DNA of 64,000 nt from Gavia stellata (lineage: Eukaryota > Chordata > Aves > Gaviiformes > Gaviidae), in the NCBI RefSeq assembly GCF_030936135.1, contig NC_082613.1:3472001-3536000 (forward strand), written 5' to 3'. A program made the translations under genes and the position numbers. Below, piece by piece: positions 15,001-24,300 of the stretch; within the stretch, counting starts at the first letter, position 1, and each line of letters begins with the position of its first letter. A model generated the notes under the pieces. It searched no databases and had not been told where the DNA came from. It saw nothing but the letters and a program-made list of their open reading frames with translations.

Positions 15001-18000
15001 GCAAATACTACCACCGAACACGAAACAGGGGCACAAAACCGCTCACAGTCTTCTGTGTGTGGTCCTGAACTTTTCTATTTTAAAAACCAGGGATCAGTTC
15101 CCAGAAGGTGCTGGACTCTTGCCACAGACTGTCTGCAAGTGCTCAGGATTTTGCAGCCCTGGATCTCTGGGGAGAAAGATGGGCACGAGGAAAAGTAAAG
15201 GAGATGGGTTTTAGTGCAGTGCCAATGGACGGAGGCTTGGAACTGTGACCAAGATCCTTGGGTCCTGCCACTCAACTTTCCCAGTGGCCAAGCAAAGTTT
15301 GCCTTGCACATGGGAAAGGAAGAAGAGCGTATCAGGGATACATGGCTCTATCACTCATCCCTTTAACTAAATGAGACAGTTCAGAGTTTTGAGCTTTGGG
15401 TGACTGCTTGGGGCAACAAATGGATTACTGAGATATATTGAACCTTTTTTAACCTCTGCATGCTATGATGTGTGTTCAGCCCATCACTGTAGCCCCGAGT
15501 TCAGGAGACCAGTAAACCAGCTGTGGATACAAGTCTTATCTTCCCACGCTGGGAGACAGGAAAATAGCTGCACTGGATCAAAATCTGTGCTAAACGGCTC
15601 ATTCGTGTTTAGTTCTTAATGTCATAAGGAGGCTTAAGTGCCTTTCCGGCCCCATTGTAGATGATCTGCAGGACATCTGCAGCATCTCAGGTAGTCATTT
15701 CTCTATCCCTGTGGTGCCCCTTAGCAGAGCTGTAACGTGTGGGAAGCAAGAACAAACTCATATTTCTTGCTACACTGGCTGGGGAAGTCTATGCCAAAGC
15801 AAATAATAATGTCAGCCATATGGACAGCCCCAGAATTAACAAAAGGCAAAAGTTTAAACAGTTAATACACAGTAGCAGTAATTATAAACATAACAGAGCC
15901 ACGTGCTCAGACTGCAAATAAAGGCCAAAATAGCTTCACTTTGATAAACCTTGTAATTAAGTCTATCGACAGCTTCAAGGAACTTTTTAGATACTTGAAA
16001 AAAAATCACCAGAGCTGTTCTGCACTGGTACTCCCACCACCGAGGCTACCCACACCCATGCAAAGCCACGTGAAAAAGCCCTGCCTAATAAAAAGCCATC
16101 TGGGGCTTAATTTCAAGGGTCCAAGTATTCTGCAAGGGTTGACAGGTAAACAAGCCATCATAATCAACACTCGAATGTCACCAATTTACAAAGGAATGAG
16201 TAATCATCATTGTTCATTTGTGCAGTGACAATGTTCATTTAAAGGGACTTAGGATCTAATGTGGTACTCACACGGTCTCCTGGAGGCCCATTTGGGCCAG
16301 GTGGGCCATCGGTTCCTGTTAAACCCTGTAAAAAAAAGAAGATAAGTGTGAAAACAGAGAAATACAGTAGTAAGAACTATAGGAAGTCCCTGTCACTGCA
16401 CCAACACAAATCGTCTGGACACCCAGCTCTCAGGAAACCTTAACCATTTTATTTCTCTCTGTAATTAATCACAAAGGACCAGAAGCAAATAAAGGACCAG
16501 AAGCAAATAAAGGACCAGAAGCAAATAAAGGACCAGAAGCAAATAAAGGACCAGAAGCAAATAAAGGACCAGAAGCAAATAAAGGACCAGAAGCAAATAA
16601 AGGACCAGAAGCAAATAAAGGACCAGAAGCAAATAAAGGACCAGAAGCAAATAAAGGACCAGAAGCAAATAAAGGACCAGAAGCAAGATATCAGTACTGT
16701 TCCCTGTGCATTGTAAGTGTGGATGAACACCACCAAGTAGTCTTGTTACTGGTATTTATTGAGTTGCAGCTTAGCTGTAGAAGCTGACTGAACGCTTCCT
16801 TTTGCCTGATGCAGAAGAAAACGTGCTGGCTAAACCCTCACCCGCAGTCAGCAACCACGACAGTGAGCCGAGAAGGTGGGAAAACCTGACTGTGGGCAGT
16901 CACCTGTCCATAGCTGTAGGGCAAACCCCAGCCAGTGACCAGCAAGCCTCAGCTAATAAGCGCGACTGGATTTCTGAATTGAGGCTCAATGGGTTTGCTC
17001 CAGAAATGTCAACTGATGCCTGTATTGCTGCAGACCTGCCCAGTGCACCTCTGAAGAACTGCAATGTTTCATTGTAAGAGTGCTGTCCTGTCAGTTATGC
17101 ATCTCAGAATTGTTCTCATACTCCTTAATTCAATCGAGAGATGCTTTCAACGCTCAAAATTTCTCCCAATATGCAAGACATATGTAGATCCAGGACCCGC
17201 TGTGCTTCTCCAGTAGACACAGAGAAGGTTGATGAGACTCTTCGGGAAAACACCCACGCCTATGTGAAATATTTAAAAGATCTAAGAGAAGATAACAAAG
17301 TACTCACATCCACTCCAGGAAGGCCAGGCAATCCAGCTTCACCAGCTGCTCCAGGCTTCCCTGGTGCACCTTTTGGCCCCTAAATCAGATAAAGAGACAA
17401 TTATTTTTAACTTAATAACAAGAAAAACGTGGCGTGTGTTGATATGGCTATAAGATGGAAGTTCATTTGTTGATGTGTTAATCTTACACCATGCAACACG
17501 GAAGAATTCCTGCAGAGAGATGAAACTTGCCATGAATCCATATCCAAATCTAAATACATTTCAGTGCTTCGGCTCAGTTCTGCATACAGTTACTGATAAG
17601 CTGTTCCTAGCGGAGGGGTAGAAAGGGGTAGAAAGGGATGGGGTACGTGGCCCAAAGCAAAGAGCTGTGCCACCTAGTACAATTTTGAGCACCCCTTGGC
17701 AGACAGGAGCTGAAGCAGACTCAGACCAATGCCAAAAATAACCACGCATATGTGGCTTGGTGCCAGTTTTGTTATACTGGTGAAGGGCGAGCTTTATTTC
17801 ATGCATATCCTCTGCCAGCAATGAAGCAGAAGAATGTGTTTGTCCCCAAGACCAGTGCTGAGCACCTCCAGTCCTGTGTATCCCTTACGGAAATTCTGCC
17901 GTGGATCAAGAGGAAAGCCAGTAAGTCTTAGCTCTTGTATACTGTGTCCCTCTCAAAAGGATGAGAAGTCAATGTCAACCATAAAATACTTACTGGTGGG

Positions 18001-21000
18001 CCTGGCAAACCAGGAGGGCCCGGCTCTCCCTAAATGAAAGAGAAAAGACATCAGTGTTAGTGCTGAACTTCTTTCTGTTGACTTTTTGCAACAATGGTGT
18101 TCCCAGCTGTCATAGTGCTCAAGTCTCCCTTCGTGCCCACTCCAAGATTTACCACGCTCAGTCTTACGAAGCTGATGCTCTAGATCCTGCTGCCCCCCAA
18201 GGCAGGCTGAACTTGGATAGCCTTTTCCACATCTACAACAGCAGATTGGGTGAAACCCACATCCTCAGCCTCCCAGAGACAACCAGTGCTTCTGAACAGT
18301 GCCCAGCACCTCCAACTTTTTTCAGATACACTTGGAAATTATTTGCACTTGGGCTTGCCTGCAATCGGGCAGAGAGGAAGCTGGATGGCTATCAAGGCTT
18401 TCAAATGTCTTCCTGATGAAACAGAGGGATACAGTGGTAAGCTCCAGGTATCCAGGACACAGTATGAAACTGTGGTACTAGCAGGAGTTGGGGACTATCA
18501 GAAAGTAAAGAATGAACCAACTGCCTACAATGATTTTCTTCGTATGACTAAACTTTGACAGGAAAAGCAAACGAACAAAGCCCCCAACTGATTTCCACCT
18601 AATCCAATTGCACCATCTGGATTAAACCCAATTTTTATAAAATATTTCAAAAGCGCTCATTTTTTCCTATCCTAATGGAAAGCAACTTTTAAGAACTGCA
18701 TTAAAGGTGTTTGGGAGACAATATTTAAAAAGTCTTTGAATCACTCCTTCTAGCTCAGCCAGCTGTAATGTCTTTCAGGAGCTTGCGTGGACCCCAGACA
18801 ACAAGATATTTGTGTTTTATCGTTAGCCCCCAAAAGAGACAATCATTTGTGAATTTTGGTTTCCCCATCTCATCCCACAGAAAATCACTTTGTGTCCCGA
18901 TTCCAGATGTCTGGATGATACCCTCCCCTCCTGGCTTTAGGATAAGCGCACTAAATATTGTGAGAGGCTCAGATATTGTGGGCGAGGAGAGAGGAAGGAG
19001 TGTGTTGATGCCCCGAAAGAAGTAAATCTACATGGAAAAAAGGTGGTTATTAACAGAGCAAGGCTAGAAATAACACCATCCCCACTGTGGGCCTGATAAT
19101 TATAAGTTAGAAGGCAGTAAGCAAAGTTGCGGAATTTATAGCGCGTTTATGTATTTACTGTGTCGGCAACTGTGAAGTCTGTGGGCAAATCTCTCAAGAC
19201 TGGCTGCCTTGATTCACTCAGGCGAGGATTTACGTACTGCACTGGTGACCGATCAACGCGTAGACCAGAGGGTCATTGAACAGAGGGATCTTTATGCTCT
19301 GTCTTGCTGAAGCAACTCCTTTGCTGTCCTTTCCCCACAGATTTTCCATAAATAGTTATCATTATCATTGGTGGGGAAGGTCGCCTGCCACGGAAATGAA
19401 AGGAGCAGTTCTTTTGCAATGAATGGTTTGAAAAGGCAGCTAGAAATGGCAGTAGAGGTGGTTTACTCCCTCCTCCATCACTTGAGATTGCCAGCCCCTT
19501 GCATTTTTTCTTGCCTGTGTGATGGCAATCCATACAGCAAGGTCACAGCATCAGCAAAGGCTGTTTGGGACCATCTTAAACCTTGATCCCGCCATCGTGG
19601 ACCCCTGCGGGACTCTGCAGGAGCACCAGGACGTCAGTCAGCTGAATCAAAAGCCTAATCAGTGTTTATACCCCTAATGCCAGATCACTGGGAATTAGAG
19701 GCAAAGGCTGTCAGCAGAAGGAAATGCTCTCCTGGTGCTACACGAGAGGGAAGGAAGTTTACTCTTTCTTAGCAAGTCAAGCCAGGAGATGAAAAGTGGA
19801 GGAAAAAAAAAAAAAAGCTTGATTTTTGAAAAGTGACAATTGCTTATTAGCAATTTGGGGAATTACATCCCCAGAAATAATTCACAGAAACTCGTCACTA
19901 ATTCTTTTGATCATAACATGCTGTTTCTATTCTTGGGAGGGAGAGATTTTGCTTGTTACTGAGTATAAAACGTGAAGCATGTTAAAGGCTATAATTATAA
20001 AATATTTCAGAGGGACTTAATGTTGCAGATCCCACTGAAAGGCAGGAACAAAAGCAGGAGCTTCTAGATATTGTGCTTATGGGGTTCATCCAAGGTTTGT
20101 TCAGAGATATCCTGAATAATTCAGCTGTATTTTATGCATTGCTCACTGCTCATGGCCGATGGTAAGGGACTGCTGAGCGCCTCGGCAGCACTCATCCAGC
20201 TCAAAGACCGTTCAGCCACTCTCCCCACACAGCATTCATCCAAAGCCATCTGTCCAGATGATCCAGCTGGAGTGGCTTACAGAGTTCAGGAAACCTGCAC
20301 AGATACGATGCAGAAAACTTCTGATTGTGCTTTTAAAAAAAGTCTCATCGCTAAAGAAAAGAAATAAAACAATGGTTTCATTCTTTGCAGCGGTAGAATT
20401 AAGACGACCACTCAGGCTCCACACGATCCTCTCCATGCAGCACTATGAAAATGCAGAGCAGTGCTGGATTTTATATGCCATAGTTTTCTGGAGGGTACTC
20501 CCAGAAAAATGGTAACCCTTAAACTGGGAGGCTTCATGATTGTGTTCAACACTAGCCACAGCTCTGCATCTCTTTTCCTATGCAACTCCTTAAAGCACTA
20601 CAGGTCCTGTTGAATTGCAGAAACCATCTCGGAGCCTGTCCCTGCACAGCTGGACCATCTCACATGAATACGGCACCGGACAGCCTATATCCATAGGAGG
20701 GATGCAGATGAAGTCTGTTCAAATGAGAGACTATTCCTGCATAGCCAAAACTCCAGACTCAAGCTGGAACTGCAAGACTTAGCACCTTCGATACTTTACT
20801 CAGCCATTTGATTTATTAGGACTAAGATCTTCATGTTAATTAGAGGTTATTTGGTCCTCTCCCACAGGGAGCCTTCCAAAGCTTTTAGCAGTGGATAACA
20901 GGGCGTAGGTTCATGTGACCAGCATCTCCCTGGGCCCCTGTTTCCAAGAGCGATCAGAAGCGATGCTGGTGCTGTTCCAGAATTAAGGTGTAAAATACCC

Positions 21001-23941
21001 TGTAGAAAGCAGGAACCGAACGACGCAATTACAGGGATCTGTTTCTTGCCGATTGCCTATATGCGGAAGTTGGTTACGACTTGAAGTCTGAAGGGCTTCA
21101 TCTCTCCCAAGTTCTTCTTGTTCACTCTGTACAGAAACACAGCCACCCTTTCCTGAAGCCCGCTGGCCACAGGGATGTCCTGCTGCAGTGACTCCGCAGG
21201 CTCACTGCTGCGAACGTGACTGTACGTCCTTTGCCCTCTTCCAGGGCGTCCCCTTAAACCTGCTATTGTATCATGAAAAACAGATGAGAGAAACCATCGA
21301 GGTACCAGCTCTGAACTTTTCACGCTACAAACCCAGAGGGAGATTTTCAGTGAAATGGTCTCCGTTAGTCGAAAGGACACTTTAGAGGGACTAGCTTCAA
21401 ATCAATGAGGTTCTCTCTTCAGACCAGCCTTGCTCACAGAGCCGCTATGAAAGCTCACCACTGCAGACAAAAAAGCTCCTTGTTCACCATATACCAGCGA
21501 ACTCATATATCTTTTTTTACCTTCTTATCCAAAAGAAAATGACCTGCATGGAATGAATAGATTTTTTCAAGGTTGCTTAAAGGCCCCATTCCAATAAACT
21601 TACTTCAGACGAGCTTTAAAAAACCCTGCCCTATTCCACAAGCAGCTTAGAGACACAAGCCCTACTCAAACTGAATATCGAAGCAGGAATCCGGCCTTTT
21701 GCATTTGATGTGGTCTTGTTGAAGGTCCATCTGATGCTCTTTTTATCCACTGCCAACTACAGGACACAATTCAGTCCTTAGCCAACAGATGCACGGAAGC
21801 AAAGTTTTTAATTTCTGCGGAACCATCAATTAAAAGTAATAGGACAAGTTTTTCTCCTTCAGTAAGTCCTGCGGTACATAGTCTCCTACCTCTGCAGGAG
21901 GTGTATGCATAAGGAACTGCCTGCTGAAATAAAGGGTGCTCATTTCATTTGCCTTTTTTGCCACTAAATGCAACTCGTGTGGAAACACAGGAGCCAGGTT
22001 CTGACCTCTCACATGCCAAAGTAAGTTAGGGATAACCATACTAACAATGTTGAAATAAAAACAATTTAAGTAAGAGCAATATCCAGTGCTGCAGATTTGA
22101 GTTTCTTGGGGCCTCTCTAGAAAAGTGGATGCTCTGAAGTGTCACAGAAACCTCTCTCTGAACGACAGAACACGCAAGGACTCCGACGCACGTCGTACCC
22201 GTGCACTCAACCGTATTACATTCCCCTCCCCTCCCTAGACACCCGAAGAGAAATACTCTGCTTTGCAAGTAGGGTCACAAATCCCTAGCTCTGTCCCGAA
22301 CTCTCTCTTGAGACAGGGGATTGATCCTGCAAAGAACCTGAGGCCACTCAGCACCTCCACTCGCTCTTCTGACTCTTGCAGAAGGAGGTCTCTTGCGAGT
22401 AGGCTGGTTCCCCAGGTCCATCCACCTCTGAAGGATGGCCCAAAGGCTCTGGAGAACAAGAGCAGCTTCTCTGCTCAATTGGCTCTGCCTCTGCTCCACC
22501 CCTCGCCCGCCCTCGGCCGCGCCTGCCCTCTGCCGTGCGGCACTCACGTCTATGCCATCCTTGCCAGACGGTCCAGGGGGTCCTCGTGGTCCAGGAGGGC
22601 CTTGTGGTCCTACTCTCTGAAGGGATTGGGGGAAAGAGAGAGAGAGAGAAGAGTTTATTTTTGCGTCAGAAGAAACATATGGGCTAAATCAGAAAGCAAT
22701 GGCCAAGTCCTACAGCTTAACCCTAAATCTGCACTAACCCTCCATCCCTCAGGGCCCCCCGCCATCCTGGGCGGACTCAGAGGAGCTCAGGACTGGTGCA
22801 AGGCTCTTTGGAAAACCCTTTTGACTGAGCACATCCTCAGGGCTCCCAGTGCATTTAACTGGTGGCTTACGCTGGGAATCAAAGCTGGTCGCTGGGCAGC
22901 AAACTGGTTCGGTTGTATAGGAAACGGTTCTCACTGCCCTAAGGCACGTCTCGTTTTGGGCAGAGGAGGAAACGCAAAGCCCACGAAAATAGCTGCCAAG
23001 TGCTTGGCATTAAAGATTAATTTATAGTCCCAGTCTGATGGGTGATGGAAGAGCCAGGCAGACACCGTTGGAAGACAGAAAGTCTCCTCTCCGAGCAGGA
23101 CACCATTTGAAAATCTGGGATTTTGGAGGAGGTCTGAGGTGGGGGGGAAGGAAAGAAGGGTCCAATAAATGACTTCTGTATGGAGAGGGCTCCAGAGAGC
23201 AACTTGCTGTAGCTTCAGCGAACAAAGGTTTCATTGTAGAAGCAGCTCTGCTCGCAGCAGATGAGGGCAGCTCTGAATTCCCAAGCCAGACTGCAAAAAT
23301 TCCTTGCTAACACAATGAAAACCTCACTGAGGAATTACTTCCCCAGGCAATAATATTAACACCATACAGGGAAGTTTAATACAGCTTCACATCTGAAGCG
23401 AGCAAGGGTTAAATATGCTCTAAGTATAAAATTTGAAAACTGCTTGAGGGAAGGAATGAGAAATTCTGATTCAGATGAAGACCCAGATCAGGAGATCAGT
23501 CTCATTGGCAACCTATTACTTCACTGCAAAAGAAAACTGTTTCTCTTACATCAACAGGTCTCCCCTTTCCCAAGGCTTTCTCTCTCGTAACTGCAGTCCT
23601 GAATGGGAAGACAATACTTCTATGGAAAGTATAAAGCAGCAGTTTCTACGCATGCGGATATGATCTAAAAGCCTACCTACACAGGTACAAAGCCAGATGT
23701 GCTTGCTAGGCACTGTTGTAACAGCATAAGCAACACACAGATTTTTAATTAACTTCAGACTCTAATAACCTGCCTATTGCCACATTTCGTCCTGCAGGTA
23801 TAACACACACAGACTGCTATCTTTTTCCCTTACAGACTTTCTTCTTGAGCATAAGACATAAATGAGGCTTCTTACCTGAGCTGATGTTGTGGCCAATAGC
23901 TGACATAGGAAGAGAAGCCCTAGAGCGGAGAATCCAGCCAT
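1..23941 (-). CDS. COL9A3: COL9A3, collagen type IX alpha-3 chain, exons 1-20 (5' part of gene, 3' part off the left edge)
   Basis: Encodes the alpha-3 chain of type IX collagen, a FACIT collagen that coats type II collagen fibrils in cartilage and the eye as an alpha1-alpha2-alpha3 heterotrimer. Twenty exons with GT-AG borders were read, all phase 0, giving 347 codons. Order: signal peptide (residues 1 to about 21), COL3 triple helix (about 25-158), the NC3 break with two cysteines (about 159-175), then COL2. The exon series 69, 36, 72, 54, 36, 24, 54, 54, 42, 57 and then 54-bp units matches remembered human COL9A3, as does the NC3 peptide. Exon 7 keeps the conserved two-residue Gly-Lys imperfection. 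Exon 19 has Ala at 318 where Gly is expected. The human protein has roughly 680 residues, so about half is missing here. Introns hold a CR1 fragment, a minisatellite and a coding relic; the rest shows nothing recognisable. Confidence 0.96.
4..48 (-). CDS. COL9A3: COL9A3 exon 20 (COL2), last exon inside the window
   Basis: 45 bp encoding [15 protein letters not shown], matching the 45-bp human exon. The acceptor TAG is at 49-51. Only the first three bases of the donor (GTA) are inside the window. The rest of COL2, NC2, COL1 and NC1 lie to the left. Confidence 0.92.
80..501 (-). mobile_element. CR1 LINE fragment, 5'-truncated, in COL9A3 intron 19
   Basis: The minus strand carries the last roughly 110 codons of a CR1 reverse-transcriptase ORF, still open, followed by the CR1 3' end with the terminal ATTCTGTGATTCT-type motif (complement at 80-92). 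Homology to the second copy (46044-47010) stops at about 501, the 5' truncation point typical of CR1. By eye the two copies differ at about 8 of 310 aligned bases, so both are young members of one subfamily. CR1 is the dominant LINE of birds. Confidence 0.93.
1264..1317 (-). CDS. COL9A3: COL9A3 exon 19 (COL2, with a Gly-to-Ala break)
   Basis: 54 bp encoding [18 protein letters not shown]. The fourth residue is Ala (GCT) where the triplet pattern and the remembered human exon require Gly. Borders are normal (CAG acceptor, GTGAGT donor). Confidence 0.93.
1951..2004 (-). CDS. COL9A3: COL9A3 exon 18 (COL2)
   Basis: 54 bp encoding [18 protein letters not shown]. Acceptor CAG is clear. The donor reads GTTTGT, weaker than its neighbours; the exon length and protein match fix the border. 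Confidence 0.93.
2309..2362 (-). CDS. COL9A3: COL9A3 exon 17 (COL2)
   Basis: 54 bp encoding [18 protein letters not shown]. Acceptor TAG, donor GTAAGT. Confidence 0.95.
2818..2871 (-). CDS. COL9A3: COL9A3 exon 16 (COL2)
   Basis: 54 bp encoding [18 protein letters not shown]. Acceptor TAG, donor GTAAGT. Confidence 0.95.
4026..4079 (-). CDS. COL9A3: COL9A3 exon 15 (COL2)
   Basis: 54 bp encoding [18 protein letters not shown]. Acceptor CAG, donor GTATGT. Confidence 0.95.
4865..4918 (-). CDS. COL9A3: COL9A3 exon 14 (COL2)
   Basis: 54 bp encoding [18 protein letters not shown]. Acceptor TAG, donor GTAAG. Confidence 0.95.
5463..5516 (-). CDS. COL9A3: COL9A3 exon 13 (COL2)
   Basis: 54 bp encoding [18 protein letters not shown]. 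Acceptor CAG, donor GTAAC. Confidence 0.95.
5996..6049 (-). CDS. COL9A3: COL9A3 exon 12 (COL2)
   Basis: 54 bp encoding [18 protein letters not shown], a charged part of COL2. Acceptor TAG, donor GTAAA. Confidence 0.94.
7738..7794 (-). CDS. COL9A3: COL9A3 exon 11 (NC3 cysteines, start of COL2)
   Basis: 57 bp encoding [19 protein letters not shown]. The two cysteines of NC3, which in this family take part in inter-chain disulphides of the heterotrimer, are both kept. Acceptor CAG, donor GTAAG. Confidence 0.96.
9169..9210 (-). CDS. COL9A3: COL9A3 exon 10 (COL3/NC3 junction)
   Basis: 42 bp encoding [14 protein letters not shown]. The Gly-X-Y pattern breaks here, forming the NC3 hinge; human has the same length and the same DLQ end. 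Acceptor CAG, donor GTAGGT. Confidence 0.95.
9956..10009 (-). CDS. COL9A3: COL9A3 exon 9 (COL3)
   Basis: 54 bp encoding [18 protein letters not shown], ending in a Pro-rich run close to the C-terminal end of COL3. Acceptor TAG, donor GTAAG. Confidence 0.95.
10673..10726 (-). CDS. COL9A3: COL9A3 exon 8 (COL3)
   Basis: 54 bp encoding [18 protein letters not shown]. Acceptor CAG, donor GTGAGT. Confidence 0.95.
11247..11270 (-). CDS. COL9A3: COL9A3 exon 7 (COL3, conserved helix imperfection)
   Basis: A 24-bp exon encoding GKGLPGPP. Two residues (Gly-Lys) precede the regular triplets, so one residue of a triplet is missing. Human COL9A3 has the same short exon and the same imperfection, so this is a family feature and not an error. 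Confidence 0.94.
11875..11910 (-). CDS. COL9A3: COL9A3 exon 6 (COL3)
   Basis: 36 bp encoding [12 protein letters not shown]. Acceptor TAG, donor GTAAGTA. Confidence 0.95.
11911..16271 (-). other. COL9A3 intron 5 (4.4 kb)
   Basis: Non-coding apart from the coding relic at 12447-12623 and a short GACC tandem at 12636-12651. No Gly-X-Y exon and no recognisable young transposon was seen. Confidence 0.8.
12447..12623 (-). pseudogene. Decayed coding relic, coiled-coil-like, in COL9A3 intron 5
   Basis: Minus-strand codons from about 12551 to 12447 read as a charged helical peptide containing [20 protein letters not shown] and ending [10 protein letters not shown] further piece upstream ([14 protein letters not shown]) is in another frame after a stop. 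The block is followed by a donor-like GTAAAA and preceded by an acceptor-like TTTAG, as an exon would be, but a stop and a frameshift break it. I do not recognise the parent protein. It could be an exon relic, a fragment of a retrocopy, or chance. No collagen pattern is present. Confidence 0.35.
16272..16325 (-). CDS. COL9A3: COL9A3 exon 5 (COL3)
   Basis: 54 bp encoding [18 protein letters not shown]. Acceptor CAG, donor GTGAGTA. A perfect 18-bp minisatellite begins about 147 bp upstream of its acceptor. Confidence 0.96.
16473..16686. repeat. 18-bp minisatellite, 12 near-perfect tandem copies, in COL9A3 intron 4
   Basis: The unit AAAGGACCAGAAGCAAAT repeats at 18-bp steps from 16473; the twelfth copy lacks its last two bases. 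I saw no substitution between copies. Because 18 is a multiple of three, long open frames run through it on both strands, but these are repeat artefacts. It ends about 147 bp from the exon 5 acceptor. Confidence 0.97.
17308..17379 (-). CDS. COL9A3: COL9A3 exon 4 (COL3)
   Basis: 72 bp, eight Gly-X-Y triplets, beginning [10 protein letters not shown] and ending LPGLPGVD, nearly as in human. Acceptor TAG, donor GTGAGT. Confidence 0.96.
17994..18029 (-). CDS. COL9A3: COL9A3 exon 3 (COL3)
   Basis: 36 bp encoding [12 protein letters not shown]. Acceptor TAG, donor GTAAGT. Confidence 0.96.
18030..22547 (-). other. COL9A3 intron 2 (4.5 kb)
   Basis: No exon, recent transposon or tandem array was recognised. 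An A-run lies at about 19801-19815. Early COL9A3 introns, where regulatory elements could sit, are long here, but no element can be pointed to from sequence alone. Confidence 0.75.
22548..22616 (-). CDS. COL9A3: COL9A3 exon 2: start of COL3 helix
   Basis: Codes for 23 residues, starting [15 protein letters not shown] and ending GKDGID. The first Gly-X-Y triplets begin at the third residue. Acceptor CAG and donor GTGAGTG are clear. Length and both ends match the human exon. Confidence 0.96.
22617..23875 (-). other. COL9A3 intron 1 (1.26 kb)
   Basis: Holds a short AG-dinucleotide run at 22634-22648, just inside the acceptor side of exon 2 on the minus strand. Nothing else was recognised. Confidence 0.8.
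23876..23941 (-). CDS. COL9A3: COL9A3 exon 1 (coding part): signal peptide
   Basis: Encodes 22 residues starting [12 protein letters not shown] and ending TTSAQ, a hydrophobic secretion signal for the endoplasmic reticulum. The start codon sits in a good Kozak context (CACCATGG). The donor is GTAAG (complement at 23871-23875). The human exon has the same plan and also ends in Ala-Gln. Confidence 0.93.
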
Positions 23942-24300
23942 GGTGCCCGGGCTCTGCCTCTCTTCGTTCCTCCTGGGCAGCTAAACCGCTTCTCCTCCAG
24001 GGTCCAGCAGATCCCTCCTCCTCCTCCTGGGTCTCAGCTTACAAACCAGAGACTCCTCGCCTCCAGATAAACCTGCGGCTCCAGCTGGAGGGGCAGAGCT
24101 CAGGAGCACTGGCAAGAGGGGCTGAGCTGGGAGGAGAGGGGAGGTTTTGGAAGGAGGTGGGAGAAGGAGGGGGAGCAGCAGTCAGGCAGGGAGAGAAGCT
24201 CTCATTCATGCCCCGCTGGGCAGCCCCAGCTTGAGCAAACAGGGAGGGAGCCGGAGGAAGGGCCGGACCTGCAGACATGCAGCAGGAGCAAAATTCGGCT
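23942..24300 (-). promoter_or_regulatory. COL9A3 5' UTR and proximal promoter region
   Basis: Immediately upstream of the COL9A3 start codon the sequence is purine/pyrimidine-skewed and moderately GC-rich, with several GGAGGAGG-type and Sp1-like GA-rich blocks and no clear TATA box. The transcription start was not located; the region is assigned by position. Confidence 0.5.

Noticed and set aside
16473..16686. CRISPR-like array
   Set aside because: Direct tandem units with no spacers, in a vertebrate intron.
16449..16736. A 95-codon open frame of repeated CFWSFI units on the minus strand
   Set aside because: It is the translation of the 18-bp minisatellite in an intron; the unit length divisible by three keeps the frame open without coding function.
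22263..23027. A 254-codon + strand open frame
   Set aside because: It lies antisense over COL9A3 exon 2 and GC-rich flanks, with no recognisable domain; chance openness.
1..23941. COL9A1, COL9A2 or a fibrillar collagen
   Set aside because: The exon-size series, the NC3 peptide with CPALC and the short signal exon without an NC4 domain match COL9A3; COL9A1 has a large NC4, and fibrillar genes lack this break.
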